64,000 bases of DNA from Blattabacterium sp. (Blatta orientalis) str. Tarazona (GCF_000334405.1 NC_020195.1:310001-374000), one strand, 5' to 3'. Positions 35,565 to 44,621 are shown, numbered from the stretch's first letter. Numbers and translations are program-made. Notes: a model not told the origin generated them from the sequence alone.

Positions 35565-37409
35565 ATGATATCTAAAGAAACTATAAAAAGAATATTTTCC
35601 GTTTCTTGTATAGAAGAAGTCATTGGAGATTTTATTTCCTTAAAAAAAAGCGGATTAAATTATAGAGGACTTAGTCCCTTTTCCAATGAAAAAACTCCGT
35701 CTCTAATAGTTTCTCCTATAAAAAAAATATGGAAGGATTTTAGTTCTGGAAAAGGGGGAAATATTATCACTTTTCTTATGGAACACGAAAATTATACTTA
35801 TGTAGAATCATTACATTATTTAGCTAAAAAGTATGATATTAAAATTCAGGAAGAAAATAAGAATACATTTATTAGGAAAATAGATCATGAAAATTTATAC
35901 TTAATACAAGATTATGCAAAATTTTTTTTCATGAAACAATTGTCTTACACAAAAGAAGGCCAAGAAAAAGGATTGATTTATTTGATGAAACAAAGAGGTC
36001 TTAATATGAAAATAATTCATCAATTTGAATTAGGTTTTGCACCTTCCTCTTGGACAAAATTTACGGAAACCGCTTTAAAAAAAGGGTTTCAAATACAGGA
36101 TCTAAAAAAATCTGGTCTTACTGGATTCAAAAGATCTAATCATTTTGACTGTTTTCGTAAAAGAGTGATGTTCCCCATACATGATCTATCAGGAAGGGTG
36201 ATAGGATTTGGAGGTAGGAAAATTGATAATTCTTTACGTTCTATCAAATATTTAAATTCATCCGAAAACGATATTTTTCGAAAGAGTAAAATTTTGTATG
36301 GTTTATTTCAAGCTCAAAAAAATATTTTAAAAGAGGACCTTTGTTATTTAGTAGAAGGATATACAGATGTACTTTCTCTACATCAATCTGGAATAAAAAA
36401 TGTAGTTTCATCCTCTGGAACTTCACTAACCATAGATCAAATCTTTTTAATCAAGAGATTCACGAAATCTATCGTTCTTTTTTATGATGGAGATCGTTCT
36501 GGAATTCAAGCTTCTTTAAGAGTGATTAATATGATCTTGGAACAAGAAATGGATCTACGGATATTATTTTTTTATAATGGGGAAGATCCAGATTATTTGG
36601 CTAAAAAATATTCCTCTTCTCAATTAAGAGAGTTTTTAGGAAAAAAAGTTATCATTTTATTTCTTTCAAAAAAAAAATATATGAAAAAATTCCACCAAGA
36701 TGATCCCATGAAAAAATCCTTTTTAGTTTTGAATATTTTGAAGAGTATTTCAAAAATTCCCAATCTTCTTCAAAGAGAATTATGCATACAAGAAACTTCT
36801 AAGTTATTCCAACTTCGTCAAGAAGTTCTAATTTATGAATTGGAACGAATAAACAAGAAAAAAAAACTATATAAAAAGATTGAGAATAATCAAATTCTCC
36901 TTAATTCAGAAAGAAATAATACTCTTCTTCTCCTTGAAGAAAAATTGATTCAACTGATTTTGAATTATGGGAATAAAATATTTAAAAAAGAAGGGACCCA
37001 TACTACTACGGTTTTCGAAGAAATATTCCATACTTTTCAAGACTATAATTTTCGTTTTTCTTTGGATTCTCATCAAAAAATATTTGATGAAATCTGTTTG
37101 CAAAAAAAAAATATAGGAAAGAACCCTTCTTTAGTTGTAGAAAATGAAAAAAAGAAAAAATCTTATTCATTATCCCAATGGAATAGAAAAGGAATTAAAG
37201 TGTCCTCCCAAGAAGAAAACATAGATAGATATCTCATGGACATTTTATTGAGATATAAAACCCAATATATTTTGAAATTAATTCAACAAGAAATTCGTAA
37301 TTTTCAGAAAGAAATACGAAGAGATAAGAATCAAATGATTCTAAAAAAAATCATGTATTTAACAAATTTAAAAAACGAATTTAATAAGAAGTTACATAGA
37401 TATGTATAA
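35565..37409 (+). CDS. dnaG: DNA primase lacking zinc ligands
   Basis: Synthesises RNA primers at the fork. The N-terminal CHC2-type domain is recognisable (YRGLSPFSNEKTPSLIVSP, then WKDFSSGKGGNIITFL), but every Cys/His ligand is replaced: Ser37, Ser40, Asp58 and Ser61 stand where C, H, C and C are expected. The TOPRIM core is intact (EGYTDVLSLHQSG; LFYDGDRSGIQAS). The C-terminal helicase-binding region is present but divergent. At 614 residues it is near the usual length. I recall the same substitutions in other flavobacterial primases, so the change may be ancestral; that is unverified. Confidence 0.94.
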   Translation: MISKETIKRIFSVSCIEEVIGDFISLKKSGLNYRGLSPFSNEKTPSLIVSPIKKIWKDFSSGKGGNIITFLMEHENYTYVESLHYLAKKYDIKIQEENKNTFIRKIDHENLYLIQDYAKFFFMKQLSYTKEGQEKGLIYLMKQRGLNMKIIHQFELGFAPSSWTKFTETALKKGFQIQDLKKSGLTGFKRSNHFDCFRKRVMFPIHDLSGRVIGFGGRKIDNSLRSIKYLNSSENDIFRKSKILYGLFQAQKNILKEDLCYLVEGYTDVLSLHQSGIKNVVSSSGTSLTIDQIFLIKRFTKSIVLFYDGDRSGIQASLRVINMILEQEMDLRILFFYNGEDPDYLAKKYSSSQLREFLGKKVIILFLSKKKYMKKFHQDDPMKKSFLVLNILKSISKIPNLLQRELCIQETSKLFQLRQEVLIYELERINKKKKLYKKIENNQILLNSERNNTLLLLEEKLIQLILNYGNKIFKKEGTHTTTVFEEIFHTFQDYNFRFSLDSHQKIFDEICLQKKNIGKNPSLVVENEKKKKSYSLSQWNRKGIKVSSQEENIDRYLMDILLRYKTQYILKLIQQEIRNFQKEIRRDKNQMILKKIMYLTNLKNEFNKKLHRYV

Positions 37410-37451
37410 AAAAAATAGCCTAATCCTATTAAAGAAAATAAAACAATCCTT

Positions 37452-37481
37452 TTGATTCTTATAAGAATTTTGGTAAATTCG
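37452..37481 (+). promoter_or_regulatory. Candidate promoter of the peroxiredoxin gene
   Basis: TTG at 37452-37454, a 19-nt spacer and TAAATTCG at 37474-37481 (one mismatch to TAnnTTTG). The start of transcription would be near 37487, 15 nt before ATG 37502, which argues against the upstream in-frame GTG at 37481. The spacer is largely filled by a 14-bp palindrome. Confidence 0.5.
37455..37468. repeat. 14-bp perfect palindrome in the peroxiredoxin promoter
   Basis: ATTCTTATAAGAAT is its own reverse complement. It lies between the TTG and -7 elements of the candidate promoter, a position where a bound repressor would block polymerase. It does not match a peroxide-regulator box that I can name with confidence. 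Confidence 0.55.
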
Positions 37482-37501
37482 TGCATATAAAATATCGAAA
37501 A

Positions 37502-38137
37502 ATGAATACATTAATTGCAAAGAAAGCGCCTAATTTTGCAGCGAGCGCGGTATTGAATGGAAAAGATATTGTAAAAAATTTTACTTTAGAAAAGTTTCAG
37601 GGAAGTAAATATGTATTGCTTTTTTTCTATCCCAAGGATTTTACTTTTGTCTGCCCTACAGAAATATATGCCTTTCAAGAAAAAATGAAGGATTTTGAAT
37701 CCAGAAATGTGCAAGTTATTGCGATATCTACGGATACAGAACAATCCCACTGGGCTTGGTTGCAAATCCCAAAAGAAAAAGGAGGAATATATGGGGTTAC
37801 TTATCCTCTTGTTTCTGACATAAATAAAACCATATCCCATAACTATGGGGTTTTATCTGGAGATTGGATTTTCGATAAGGAAGAGTTAAAATCTACTGGA
37901 GAACTTATTGCTTATAGAGGTTTATTTTTAATAGACAAACAAGGAATCATCCGACATATTTTAATCAATGACTTTCCTTTAGGTAGGAACGTCAATGAAG
38001 CCATTCGTATGATAGACGCACTTCAGTATTATGAAAAAAGTGGAGAAGTTTGTCCAGCAAACTGGATAAAGGGAAAAAGAGCTATTAAGGCTAGTCATCG
38101 TGGCCTTTTAGATTTCTATTCATCTGAAAATGAATAG
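37502..38137 (+). CDS. ahpC: 2-Cys peroxiredoxin (AhpC/TSA family)
   Basis: Reduces hydrogen and alkyl peroxides with thioredoxin or AhpF as donor. Peroxidatic Cys51 is in DFTFVCPTEI and resolving Cys near 184 is in GEVCPANW, with the Prx1-type C-terminal arm. 211 residues from ATG 37502, the start that fits the family and the promoter. The likely reductant TrxA is encoded at 6.6 kb; no AhpF is seen in the window. It overlaps mtaB by 8 nt. Confidence 0.94.
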   Translation: MNTLIAKKAPNFAASAVLNGKDIVKNFTLEKFQGSKYVLLFFYPKDFTFVCPTEIYAFQEKMKDFESRNVQVIAISTDTEQSHWAWLQIPKEKGGIYGVTYPLVSDINKTISHNYGVLSGDWIFDKEELKSTGELIAYRGLFLIDKQGIIRHILINDFPLGRNVNEAIRMIDALQYYEKSGEVCPANWIKGKRAIKASHRGLLDFYSSENE

Positions 38138-39458
38138 AAAAAAAATAGCATTTTATACAATAGGGTGCAAATTAAATTACGCAGAGACTTCTACTATAGC
38201 AAGAAAACTTTCGAATTCAAATTATGAACTTGTCTCTTTCAAGAGTTTCGCAGACATTTATGTGATAAATACTTGTTCTGTAACTGAAAAGGCAGAGAAA
38301 GATTTCAAGTATGTAGTACGTTTTTTTATGAAGAAAAATGCAAAAGCTTTTGTGATAGCGATAGGATGTTATGCTCAAGTTCATCCGAAAGAAATTTCTT
38401 CCTTTCCCGGTGTAGATCTAGTTTTGGGAATGAAAGAAAAATTTCAAATAATAGACTATCTTGATCAAGAAAATTTATTCAAAAAAAATCCTGCAAAAAT
38501 TATTTCAAAGGAAACAAATTCTTATTTTCCCTCCTATTCTATTGGAGATAGAACTCGTTCTTTTTTGAAAATTCAGGATGGATGTGATTACAAGTGTAGT
38601 TATTGCATCATTCCCATTTCCAGAGGTTTTTCTCGTTCTGAGAGTATAGAAAATATATTGAAAAATATAAGGTTTCTTTTTAAAAAAGGGATAAAAGAGA
38701 TAGTGTTAACAGGAATAAATATTGGAGATTATGGAAAAAATATATATGGGAACCATCCAGGTCGTTCCTATACCTTTTTTGATTTGATACAGGCTATAGA
38801 TCAAATAAAAGAAAAGGGAAGAATACGTTTATCTTCAATAGAACCTAATTTATTGAAAGAGAAATGTATTGAATTGTTATCGAAAAGCAGACTTTTTATG
38901 CCTCATTTTCATATTCCTTTGCAATCTGGAAGTAATTATATATTGGGAAAAATGCAGAGACGTTATAGACGAGAGCTTTATCAAGAAAAAGTACAATACA
39001 TCCGTAATTTAATCCCGGATGCTTATATAGGTTCAGATATCATTGTTGGATTTCCTGGAGAAACACATGAACATTTTTTAGAAACTTATCATTTTTTGAA
39101 AAAATTGGAGATTTCTTTTCTACATATATTTCCCTATTCTCAAAGACCAAATACAAAATCTCTTACCATACAGAAAAAGGTCTCTCCAGAAGTACAAAGA
39201 AAACGGAAAATAATATTAAGAGTTCTTTCCAAACAAAAATATCGTTCTTTTTGTGAAAAACAGATTTATACGAAAAAAACCGTTTTGTTTGAAAATAATT
39301 CTGTGAATCACGGATATTTGTATGGATATACGGAAAATTATATTCGAACAAAAATCGATTCGAATCCCTTATTTTCAAATACAGTACAAGATGTGCTACT
39401 AACGAAAGTAGATCAAGATGGGATCGTGATAGCTAAATCTATTATAGAGGATGAATGA
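38130..39458 (+). CDS. mtaB: tRNA t6A methylthiotransferase (MtaB type)
   Basis: Radical-SAM enzyme that adds a methylthio group to t6A37 in tRNA. The N-terminal cluster cysteines are in GCKLNYAET, NTCSVTEKA and GCYAQ. The radical-SAM triad is in IQDGCDYKCSYCIIP, and a C-terminal TRAM-like region follows. GCKLN favours MtaB over MiaB or RimO. 442 residues, full length. Its end overlaps the convergent lipB by 17 nt. Confidence 0.9.
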   Translation: MNRKKIAFYTIGCKLNYAETSTIARKLSNSNYELVSFKSFADIYVINTCSVTEKAEKDFKYVVRFFMKKNAKAFVIAIGCYAQVHPKEISSFPGVDLVLGMKEKFQIIDYLDQENLFKKNPAKIISKETNSYFPSYSIGDRTRSFLKIQDGCDYKCSYCIIPISRGFSRSESIENILKNIRFLFKKGIKEIVLTGINIGDYGKNIYGNHPGRSYTFFDLIQAIDQIKEKGRIRLSSIEPNLLKEKCIELLSKSRLFMPHFHIPLQSGSNYILGKMQRRYRRELYQEKVQYIRNLIPDAYIGSDIIVGFPGETHEHFLETYHFLKKLEISFLHIFPYSQRPNTKSLTIQKKVSPEVQRKRKIILRVLSKQKYRSFCEKQIYTKKTVLFENNSVNHGYLYGYTENYIRTKIDSNPLFSNTVQDVLLTKVDQDGIVIAKSIIEDE

Positions 39459-40143
39459 ATTCTACATTAAAAATTTCTTGAAAAGATTTTTTTACTAGAT
39501 GTTTCGCCTCGGAAAAGGAGATATGATTTTGTAATTCTTTCTTTAAGGAAGTTACTTCTTTATTGAAAATTCCACAAGGAATAATATGATCAAAATATCG
39601 TAAATCTGTATTTACATTTAGAGCAAACCCATGCATAGTAACCCAACGACTCATTCTGATTCCTATCGCGCATATTTTCCTAGATATTCCATTTTTTATT
39701 AACCAAACTCCTGTTTTTCCTTTTTCTCTCTCTCCTTTTATTCCATAATTTCTTAATAAAAAATGGATAATAACTTCTTCCAAAAGACGTAAGTATTTAT
39801 GAATATCCGTAAAAAAATAATCCATATTTAAAATTGGATATGCAACCAGTTGCCCAGGACCATGGTAAGTGATATCTCCTCCTCTATCGGTTTGATAAAA
39901 TCTCGCATCTATTTTTTTTAAAAAATCCGAGGTGACTAATAAATGTTTATTTTTTCCATTTTTCCCTATAGTATATACATGGGGATGTTCTACAAATAGC
40001 AAATGTCCAGGTTTTTCTTTTTGAAAAGGTCTATTTTTTACTTTTTTTTGGATCAGGTTATTAAACAATATTTTTTGATATTCCCAAGTTTCTTTATATC
40101 CTTTCATTCCTAAATCCTCGAAAAATAGGATTTTTTTTTTCAT
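39442..40143 (-). CDS. lipB: Octanoyl-[acyl-carrier-protein] transferase
   Basis: Transfers octanoate from ACP to lipoyl domains, the first step of protein lipoylation. Motifs: DRGGDITYHGPGQLVAYPI, KICAIGIRMSRWVTMHGFAL (catalytic Lys) and the catalytic Cys in HIIPCGIFNKEVTSL. ATG 40143 (MKKKILFFEDLG) is preferred to the frame's upstream start, which would run through the promoter region and into lysS. 233 residues. It is convergent with mtaB. Confidence 0.93.
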   Translation of the reverse strand: MKKKILFFEDLGMKGYKETWEYQKILFNNLIQKKVKNRPFQKEKPGHLLFVEHPHVYTIGKNGKNKHLLVTSDFLKKIDARFYQTDRGGDITYHGPGQLVAYPILNMDYFFTDIHKYLRLLEEVIIHFLLRNYGIKGEREKGKTGVWLIKNGISRKICAIGIRMSRWVTMHGFALNVNTDLRYFDHIIPCGIFNKEVTSLKKELQNHISFSEAKHLVKKSFQEIFNVEFIHPL

Positions 40144-40181
40144 CGTTTTTATTAAAAATTTATTTAATATAATCAAAAAAA

Positions 40182-40189
40182 CAAATGTA
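40182..40189 (-). promoter_or_regulatory. -7 element for lipB
   Basis: TACATTTG on the minus strand matches TAnnTTTG and lies about 40 nt upstream of the lipB ATG. No TTG is found at the expected spacing, so this is a partial match. It shares its TA with the lysS element on the other strand. Confidence 0.4.
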
Positions 40190-40195
40190 CCTTCG
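40188..40195 (+). promoter_or_regulatory. -7 element for lysS
   Basis: TACCTTCG differs from TAnnTTTG at one base. Transcription would start near 40201, so lysS starting at ATG 40252 would have a leader of about 50 nt. It overlaps the lipB element head to head. Confidence 0.35.
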
Positions 40196-40251
40196 TATGG
40201 TTTATGACTATAACATCCGTGACTCTGCATGAAATGAATAAGGATATTTTT

Positions 40252-41760
40252 ATGCAAAATTTATCAGAACAACAAATTATACGTAGAAAAAAATTAAAAG
40301 AACTAAAACTATTAGGATTAAACCCTTATCCATCAAATGAATATAGAATTACAATTCCCATTATTAATATACAAGAGGATTTTACAGAAAAGGAATCCAT
40401 TAGTATAGCTGGACGTTTAATCAGTTTACGTATTTTAGGAAAGGCTTCTTTTGGAGAAATTAAAGACCATACAGGGCGTATCCAAATCTACTTTAAGAAG
40501 AATCATTTTGACTCAGAAAAAATAGGAAAAGAAGAGTCCTACAATATTCTTTTAAAAAAACTTATAGATATAGGAGATATTATTGGAGTTCAAGGTTTTT
40601 TATTTAAGACTAAAATGAATGAAATTACTATCCATGTCCATAAGTTAACTTTACTTTCTAAATCTTTACGTCCATTACCACAAGTAAAAGTGGATAAAAA
40701 TAAAAAAATATATGATGCTTTTTCCAATACAGAACAACGTTATCGTATGCGTTATGTAGATCTTATTGTGAATGATCATGTAAAAGAAATTTTTTTAAAA
40801 CGCACTCATATAATACGAGAAATCAGAAATTTTCTGGATGATAAAGGTTATCTAGAAGTAGACACTCCTATTTTACAATCTATTCCTGGTGGAGCCGTAG
40901 CTCGTCCTTTCGTTACCTATCATAATTCTCTTGGGATTCCATTGTATTTACGTATAGCTAATGAACTTTATTTGAAAAGACTTATAATTGGAGGATTTCA
41001 CGGAGTTTATGAATTTTCAAAAAATTTTAGAAATGAGGGGATGGATCGTCTTCATAATCCAGAATTTACTGTATTAGAACTCTATGTAGCTTATAAAGAT
41101 TATTACTGGATGATGAATTTTACAGAAAAACTTCTGAAGTGTATTTTCCATCAAGTGAAAAAAAATTTTAAGGACATTTTAATAGAAAACGATTCTATTA
41201 GTTTTCAAATTCCGTTTCCTCGTATCCCTATATTGGATGCTATTCAAACACATACTGGATTTGATCTTAGAGAGATGGAAGAAGAGGAATTAAGAAAAGT
41301 TTGTCAAAAATTGCATATAGAGGAAAATCCACAGATGAACAAAGGAAAACTGATTGAAAACATTTTTGAAGAAAAATGTGAAAAACATTACAAAAATCCT
41401 ACTTTTATTATTGATTATCCTGTAGAAATGAGTCCTTTAACTAAAAGGCATCGTTATAAAAAAAATCTATCAGAACGTTTTGAACTTATTATCAATGGAC
41501 AAGAAATTGCTAATGCCTATTCAGAACTTAATGATCCTATAGATCAACTTGATCGTTTGCGAGAACAAATTAAATTTTCCGAAAAAAAGGAATCTATGTT
41601 TTTGGATAAAGATTTTATACGTGCTTTAGAATTTGGAATGCCTCCTACAGCAGGAATTGGAATTGGAATAGACCGATTGGTGATGTTATTTACAAAACAA
41701 AATTCTATCCAAGATGTTTTGCTTTTTCCACAAATGCGTCCAGAAAATAAAGTGAAGTAG
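40252..41760 (+). CDS. lysS: Lysyl-tRNA synthetase (class II)
   Basis: Charges tRNA-Lys. An N-terminal OB-fold anticodon domain (ISIAGRLISLRILGKASF) precedes the class II core with motif 2 (FRNEGMDRLHNPEFTVLE) and motif 3 (GMPPTAGIGIGIDRL). ATG 40252 gives MQNLSEQQIIRRKKL, the usual beginning; an in-frame ATG at 40204 is possible. About 502 residues. Ends 14 nt from the convergent amidohydrolase. Confidence 0.95.
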   Translation: MQNLSEQQIIRRKKLKELKLLGLNPYPSNEYRITIPIINIQEDFTEKESISIAGRLISLRILGKASFGEIKDHTGRIQIYFKKNHFDSEKIGKEESYNILLKKLIDIGDIIGVQGFLFKTKMNEITIHVHKLTLLSKSLRPLPQVKVDKNKKIYDAFSNTEQRYRMRYVDLIVNDHVKEIFLKRTHIIREIRNFLDDKGYLEVDTPILQSIPGGAVARPFVTYHNSLGIPLYLRIANELYLKRLIIGGFHGVYEFSKNFRNEGMDRLHNPEFTVLELYVAYKDYYWMMNFTEKLLKCIFHQVKKNFKDILIENDSISFQIPFPRIPILDAIQTHTGFDLREMEEEELRKVCQKLHIEENPQMNKGKLIENIFEEKCEKHYKNPTFIIDYPVEMSPLTKRHRYKKNLSERFELIINGQEIANAYSELNDPIDQLDRLREQIKFSEKKESMFLDKDFIRALEFGMPPTAGIGIGIDRLVMLFTKQNSIQDVLLFPQMRPENKVK

Positions 41761-41774
41761 AGTATAGGAATTTT

Positions 41775-42731
41775 CTATTTCAATCCTAATACTTTTAATC
41801 CATTTTCCGTAGCGATTTTCACCAAATGGTCTATGTCATAATAATGACATGCTTCTAACATCACACGTAATTCTATCCAAAGATTTCCATCAGAAAAAGG
41901 TTTGTATATATCACAGATATTATCGGTTCCAAAAGCCACTATAATTCCTTCAGGAAGCATTTCATCTACTGGAGTAATAGAATTATGACTGGGAGTTAAA
42001 CGTTCACTTCTAGTATGATCAATCCAAGCAATAGGACAAGATATTACCATTAAATTAGCTCTTTTCATTAATTTGTAAATTTCATAACGATATTTTCTAG
42101 TATGTGCAGCTAAAGAAATACTATGTATGGCCACTACTTTTCCTTGTAGGCCGTATTCAATAGTTTTTTTTGCTAGTTTTTCAGTTTCTTTTTCCTCATC
42201 AGTATTAAATTGATCTACATGGACATGTACTAACTTTCCTTTTTTTAGCTGTTTTAATAAAATATCGAGATGTTCATCTTCTCTTCCATAATCTTTAGCG
42301 GGTAATCCACCAATAATATCCACAAATTCTACAGACTTATCGAACCAATATTTAGATTTTTTATCTAAAACCCCTTTAAGAACTTGATTAGCAAAACGAA
42401 TATGTATTGAATGACCATAATTATTTTTCAATTTATTAGCGGCTTTTAATGCTCTGTCTTCAATAACTTCATCCACATCAATAAAAGTACATAAAGCTTG
42501 TGTTCCTTGTATTAAAAAGTATTCCAAAGCTTTTTCCATCCGAATATAAATGTCCTCTTCTGTAGCTAAACGTTTCATTTCATCAACTAAATACCATTTT
42601 TTTTTAATAGAAAAATAAGAGTATTTAAAATTTTTTCTTGTGAGAGTATAAGCTCTGTCCAAGTGAGCATGAGCATTCACCCATCCTCCTTTTTGTTTTA
42701 CTTTTTCAATAAAAATTTTTTTAGGATTCAT
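41775..42731 (-). CDS. Amidohydrolase-superfamily protein, cytosine deaminase-like
   Basis: Metal-dependent hydrolase with a TIM-barrel core of 318 residues. The HxH motif comes very early (GWVNAHAHLD, about residue 17), followed by VHVHVDQFN, VVAIHSISLAAH and the metal Asp in VAFGTDNICD. The layout resembles cytosine deaminase-like members, but the flanking beta-sandwich strands are absent at both ends. The substrate is unknown; nucleobase deamination is only a family guess. It follows rsmG by 22 nt and probably shares its promoter. Confidence 0.75.
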   Translation of the reverse strand: MNPKKIFIEKVKQKGGWVNAHAHLDRAYTLTRKNFKYSYFSIKKKWYLVDEMKRLATEEDIYIRMEKALEYFLIQGTQALCTFIDVDEVIEDRALKAANKLKNNYGHSIHIRFANQVLKGVLDKKSKYWFDKSVEFVDIIGGLPAKDYGREDEHLDILLKQLKKGKLVHVHVDQFNTDEEKETEKLAKKTIEYGLQGKVVAIHSISLAAHTRKYRYEIYKLMKRANLMVISCPIAWIDHTRSERLTPSHNSITPVDEMLPEGIIVAFGTDNICDIYKPFSDGNLWIELRVMLEACHYYDIDHLVKIATENGLKVLGLK

Positions 42732-42753
42732 CTTAATTGAGTTAAATCTAAAA

Positions 42754-43365
42754 TTAAAATATTGGAAATCCAAATAACTTTTTTTGTTTTAAAAATGGTT
42801 CTCTAAAATAATTAATTAGAGGATATTCTACCGCATGAGGAAATTTTTTTAATTCATCAGAAAGATCTCCTCCTTTTAGATATAAGGCTCCATTATGAAT
42901 AGATGGACATCTAAATTTATTTTTGATCCAATTATGAATTTTAGATATTTTTGCTACAGCTCTGCTAACCACAAAATCAAATTTATTTTCCAATTTTTCT
43001 GCACGTATACAAATAGTATACGCATTTTTTATGTTCAGATTATATATGATTTTCTCTACGATTTTAATTTTTTTACTAATAGAATCCACTAATATAAATT
43101 CTGTATGAGGAAAAACTATGGATAAAGGGATCCCTGGAAACCCTCCTCCTGTTCCTAAGTCCATAACACATGATCCAGGAAAAAAAGTAAAAACTTTAGC
43201 AATTCCTAAACAAAAAAGAACATGTTGCTGATAAAAATTGTGGAATGTTTTTCTAGAAATAAGATTTACATAAGCATTCCAATATGCATATAATTTTTTT
43301 AAAGAAGACAATTTATATATTTGTTGATCCAATAGATCTGGAAAATATTTTTGAATCAATTCCAT
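42754..43365 (-). CDS. rsmG: 16S rRNA (guanine527-N7)-methyltransferase
   Basis: Methylates G527 of 16S rRNA. The SAM motif is VMDLGTGGGFPGIPL, followed by FILVDSISKKIK and VVSRAVAKI, typical of RsmG. ATG 43365 (MELIQKYFPDL) fits family starts and lies just downstream of a matching minus-strand promoter. 203 residues, full length. Confidence 0.93.
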   Translation of the reverse strand: MELIQKYFPDLLDQQIYKLSSLKKLYAYWNAYVNLISRKTFHNFYQQHVLFCLGIAKVFTFFPGSCVMDLGTGGGFPGIPLSIVFPHTEFILVDSISKKIKIVEKIIYNLNIKNAYTICIRAEKLENKFDFVVSRAVAKISKIHNWIKNKFRCPSIHNGALYLKGGDLSDELKKFPHAVEYPLINYFREPFLKQKKLFGFPIF

Positions 43366-43392
43366 ATTGATAGAGGAATAAAAATTTATAAT

Positions 43393-43422
43393 CAAATTTA
43401 TTTAGATTTGTAATCATTTCAA
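43393..43422 (-). promoter_or_regulatory. Promoter of rsmG
   Basis: On the minus strand TTG (43422-43420), a 19-nt spacer and TAAATTTG (43400-43393) match the full consensus. Transcription would begin near 43387, about 22 nt before the rsmG ATG. Confidence 0.6.
43403..43410 (+). promoter_or_regulatory. -7 element of the aspartate aminotransferase gene
   Basis: TAGATTTG matches TAnnTTTG and would give a start near 43416, about 18 nt before the ATG at 43434. It sits inside the spacer of the divergent rsmG promoter, two bases from that promoter's own -7 element. No TTG is seen at the right distance. Confidence 0.5.
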
Positions 43423-43433
43423 ATTATCCATCT

Positions 43434-44621
43434 ATGAAAAATAGATTATCCCAACGTTTGCAAAATATATCTTATTCGCAAACTCTAGCTATGTCTAGTA
43501 AAGCTAGAGAATTAAAAAATAAAGGATATGACATTATCAACTTAAGTTTGGGAGAACCTAACTTTTATCCACCGGATTTTGTTTTAGACGCGGCTAAAAA
43601 GGCTATTAATGAAGGTTATCATTACTATACTCCAGTCTCCGGATATTTAGAACTTAGAGAAACAATATGCAAAAAATTTTCTCGTGATAATGGATTGAAA
43701 TATTTCCCGTCTCAGATTGTTGTTTCTACTGGGGGAAAACAATCTATTATGAATGCTCTTTTATCTTTACTTAATCGAAACGATGAAGTGATTATTCCCG
43801 CTCCTTATTGGGTGAGTTATTACCAGATGGTCAAATTGTGTGAAGCCGATCCTGTTATCATTCCAACAACTATGGAGAAAAATTTTAAAATTCATCCAAA
43901 ACAGTTAGAAGAAGCTATTACACCTCAAACAAAATTATTTATTTTTAGTACACCTTGTAATCCTACAGGAAGTGTTTACTCCTATGAAGAATTAAAAACT
44001 TTATCAGAAATTTTTAAGAAACATCCGAAAATCCTTATTCTTTCTGATGAAATTTATGAACATATTTGTTACGAAGAAAAACATACCAGTATTGCTATTT
44101 TTCCTGATATCTATAATCAAGTCATCACCTTAAATGGTTTATCTAAAGCTTTCTCTATGACTGGATGGAGAATTGGATATATTGGAGCTCCAGAATGGAT
44201 TGCTAAGTCTTGTGATAAAATACAGGGACAAATAACTTCTTGTGCTAATTCTATCGCACAACGTGCAGCCATTTCTGCATTAAAAGCTTCCCCCAGTGAA
44301 ATAAAATATATGATCAAGGAGTTTAAAAAAAGAAGAGATTTAGTTTTGAAAATGATAAAAGAGATTAACGGATTTCAGATAAATAAACCACATGGCGCTT
44401 TTTATGTTTTTCCAAAGGTTTCAGATCTTTTTGGGAAAAAATTTTATGGAAGGATTATTCAAAATTCGGACGATTTATCTGACTTTTTACTTGAAAAAGC
44501 TCAAGTAGCTACTGTTAGTGGAAGTGCTTTTGGAGATAAGGAGTGTTTACGAATTTCTTATGCTTCCACAGAAAAGAAAATTATAGAGGCTTTAACAAGA
44601 ATAAAAAAAACATTAATGTAA
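43434..44621 (+). CDS. aspC: Aspartate aminotransferase, class I
   Basis: PLP-dependent aminotransferase, 395 residues. Visible are NLSLGEPNFYPPDFV, APYWVSYYQM, STPCNPTGSVY, and the PLP lysine in LNGLSKAFSMTGWRIG (near residue 237). The subgroup I-gamma look (YWVSY, FSMTGWRIGY) fits aspartate or aspartate/prephenate aminotransferase. Such an enzyme could also support the DAP and aromatic pathways. It is divergent from rsmG. Confidence 0.9.
   Translation: MKNRLSQRLQNISYSQTLAMSSKARELKNKGYDIINLSLGEPNFYPPDFVLDAAKKAINEGYHYYTPVSGYLELRETICKKFSRDNGLKYFPSQIVVSTGGKQSIMNALLSLLNRNDEVIIPAPYWVSYYQMVKLCEADPVIIPTTMEKNFKIHPKQLEEAITPQTKLFIFSTPCNPTGSVYSYEELKTLSEIFKKHPKILILSDEIYEHICYEEKHTSIAIFPDIYNQVITLNGLSKAFSMTGWRIGYIGAPEWIAKSCDKIQGQITSCANSIAQRAAISALKASPSEIKYMIKEFKKRRDLVLKMIKEINGFQINKPHGAFYVFPKVSDLFGKKFYGRIIQNSDDLSDFLLEKAQVATVSGSAFGDKECLRISYASTEKKIIEALTRIKKTLM

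Noticed and set aside
40144..40257. N-terminal extension of lipB
   Set aside because: It would cross the divergent promoter region and lysS start; ATG 40143 fits the family.
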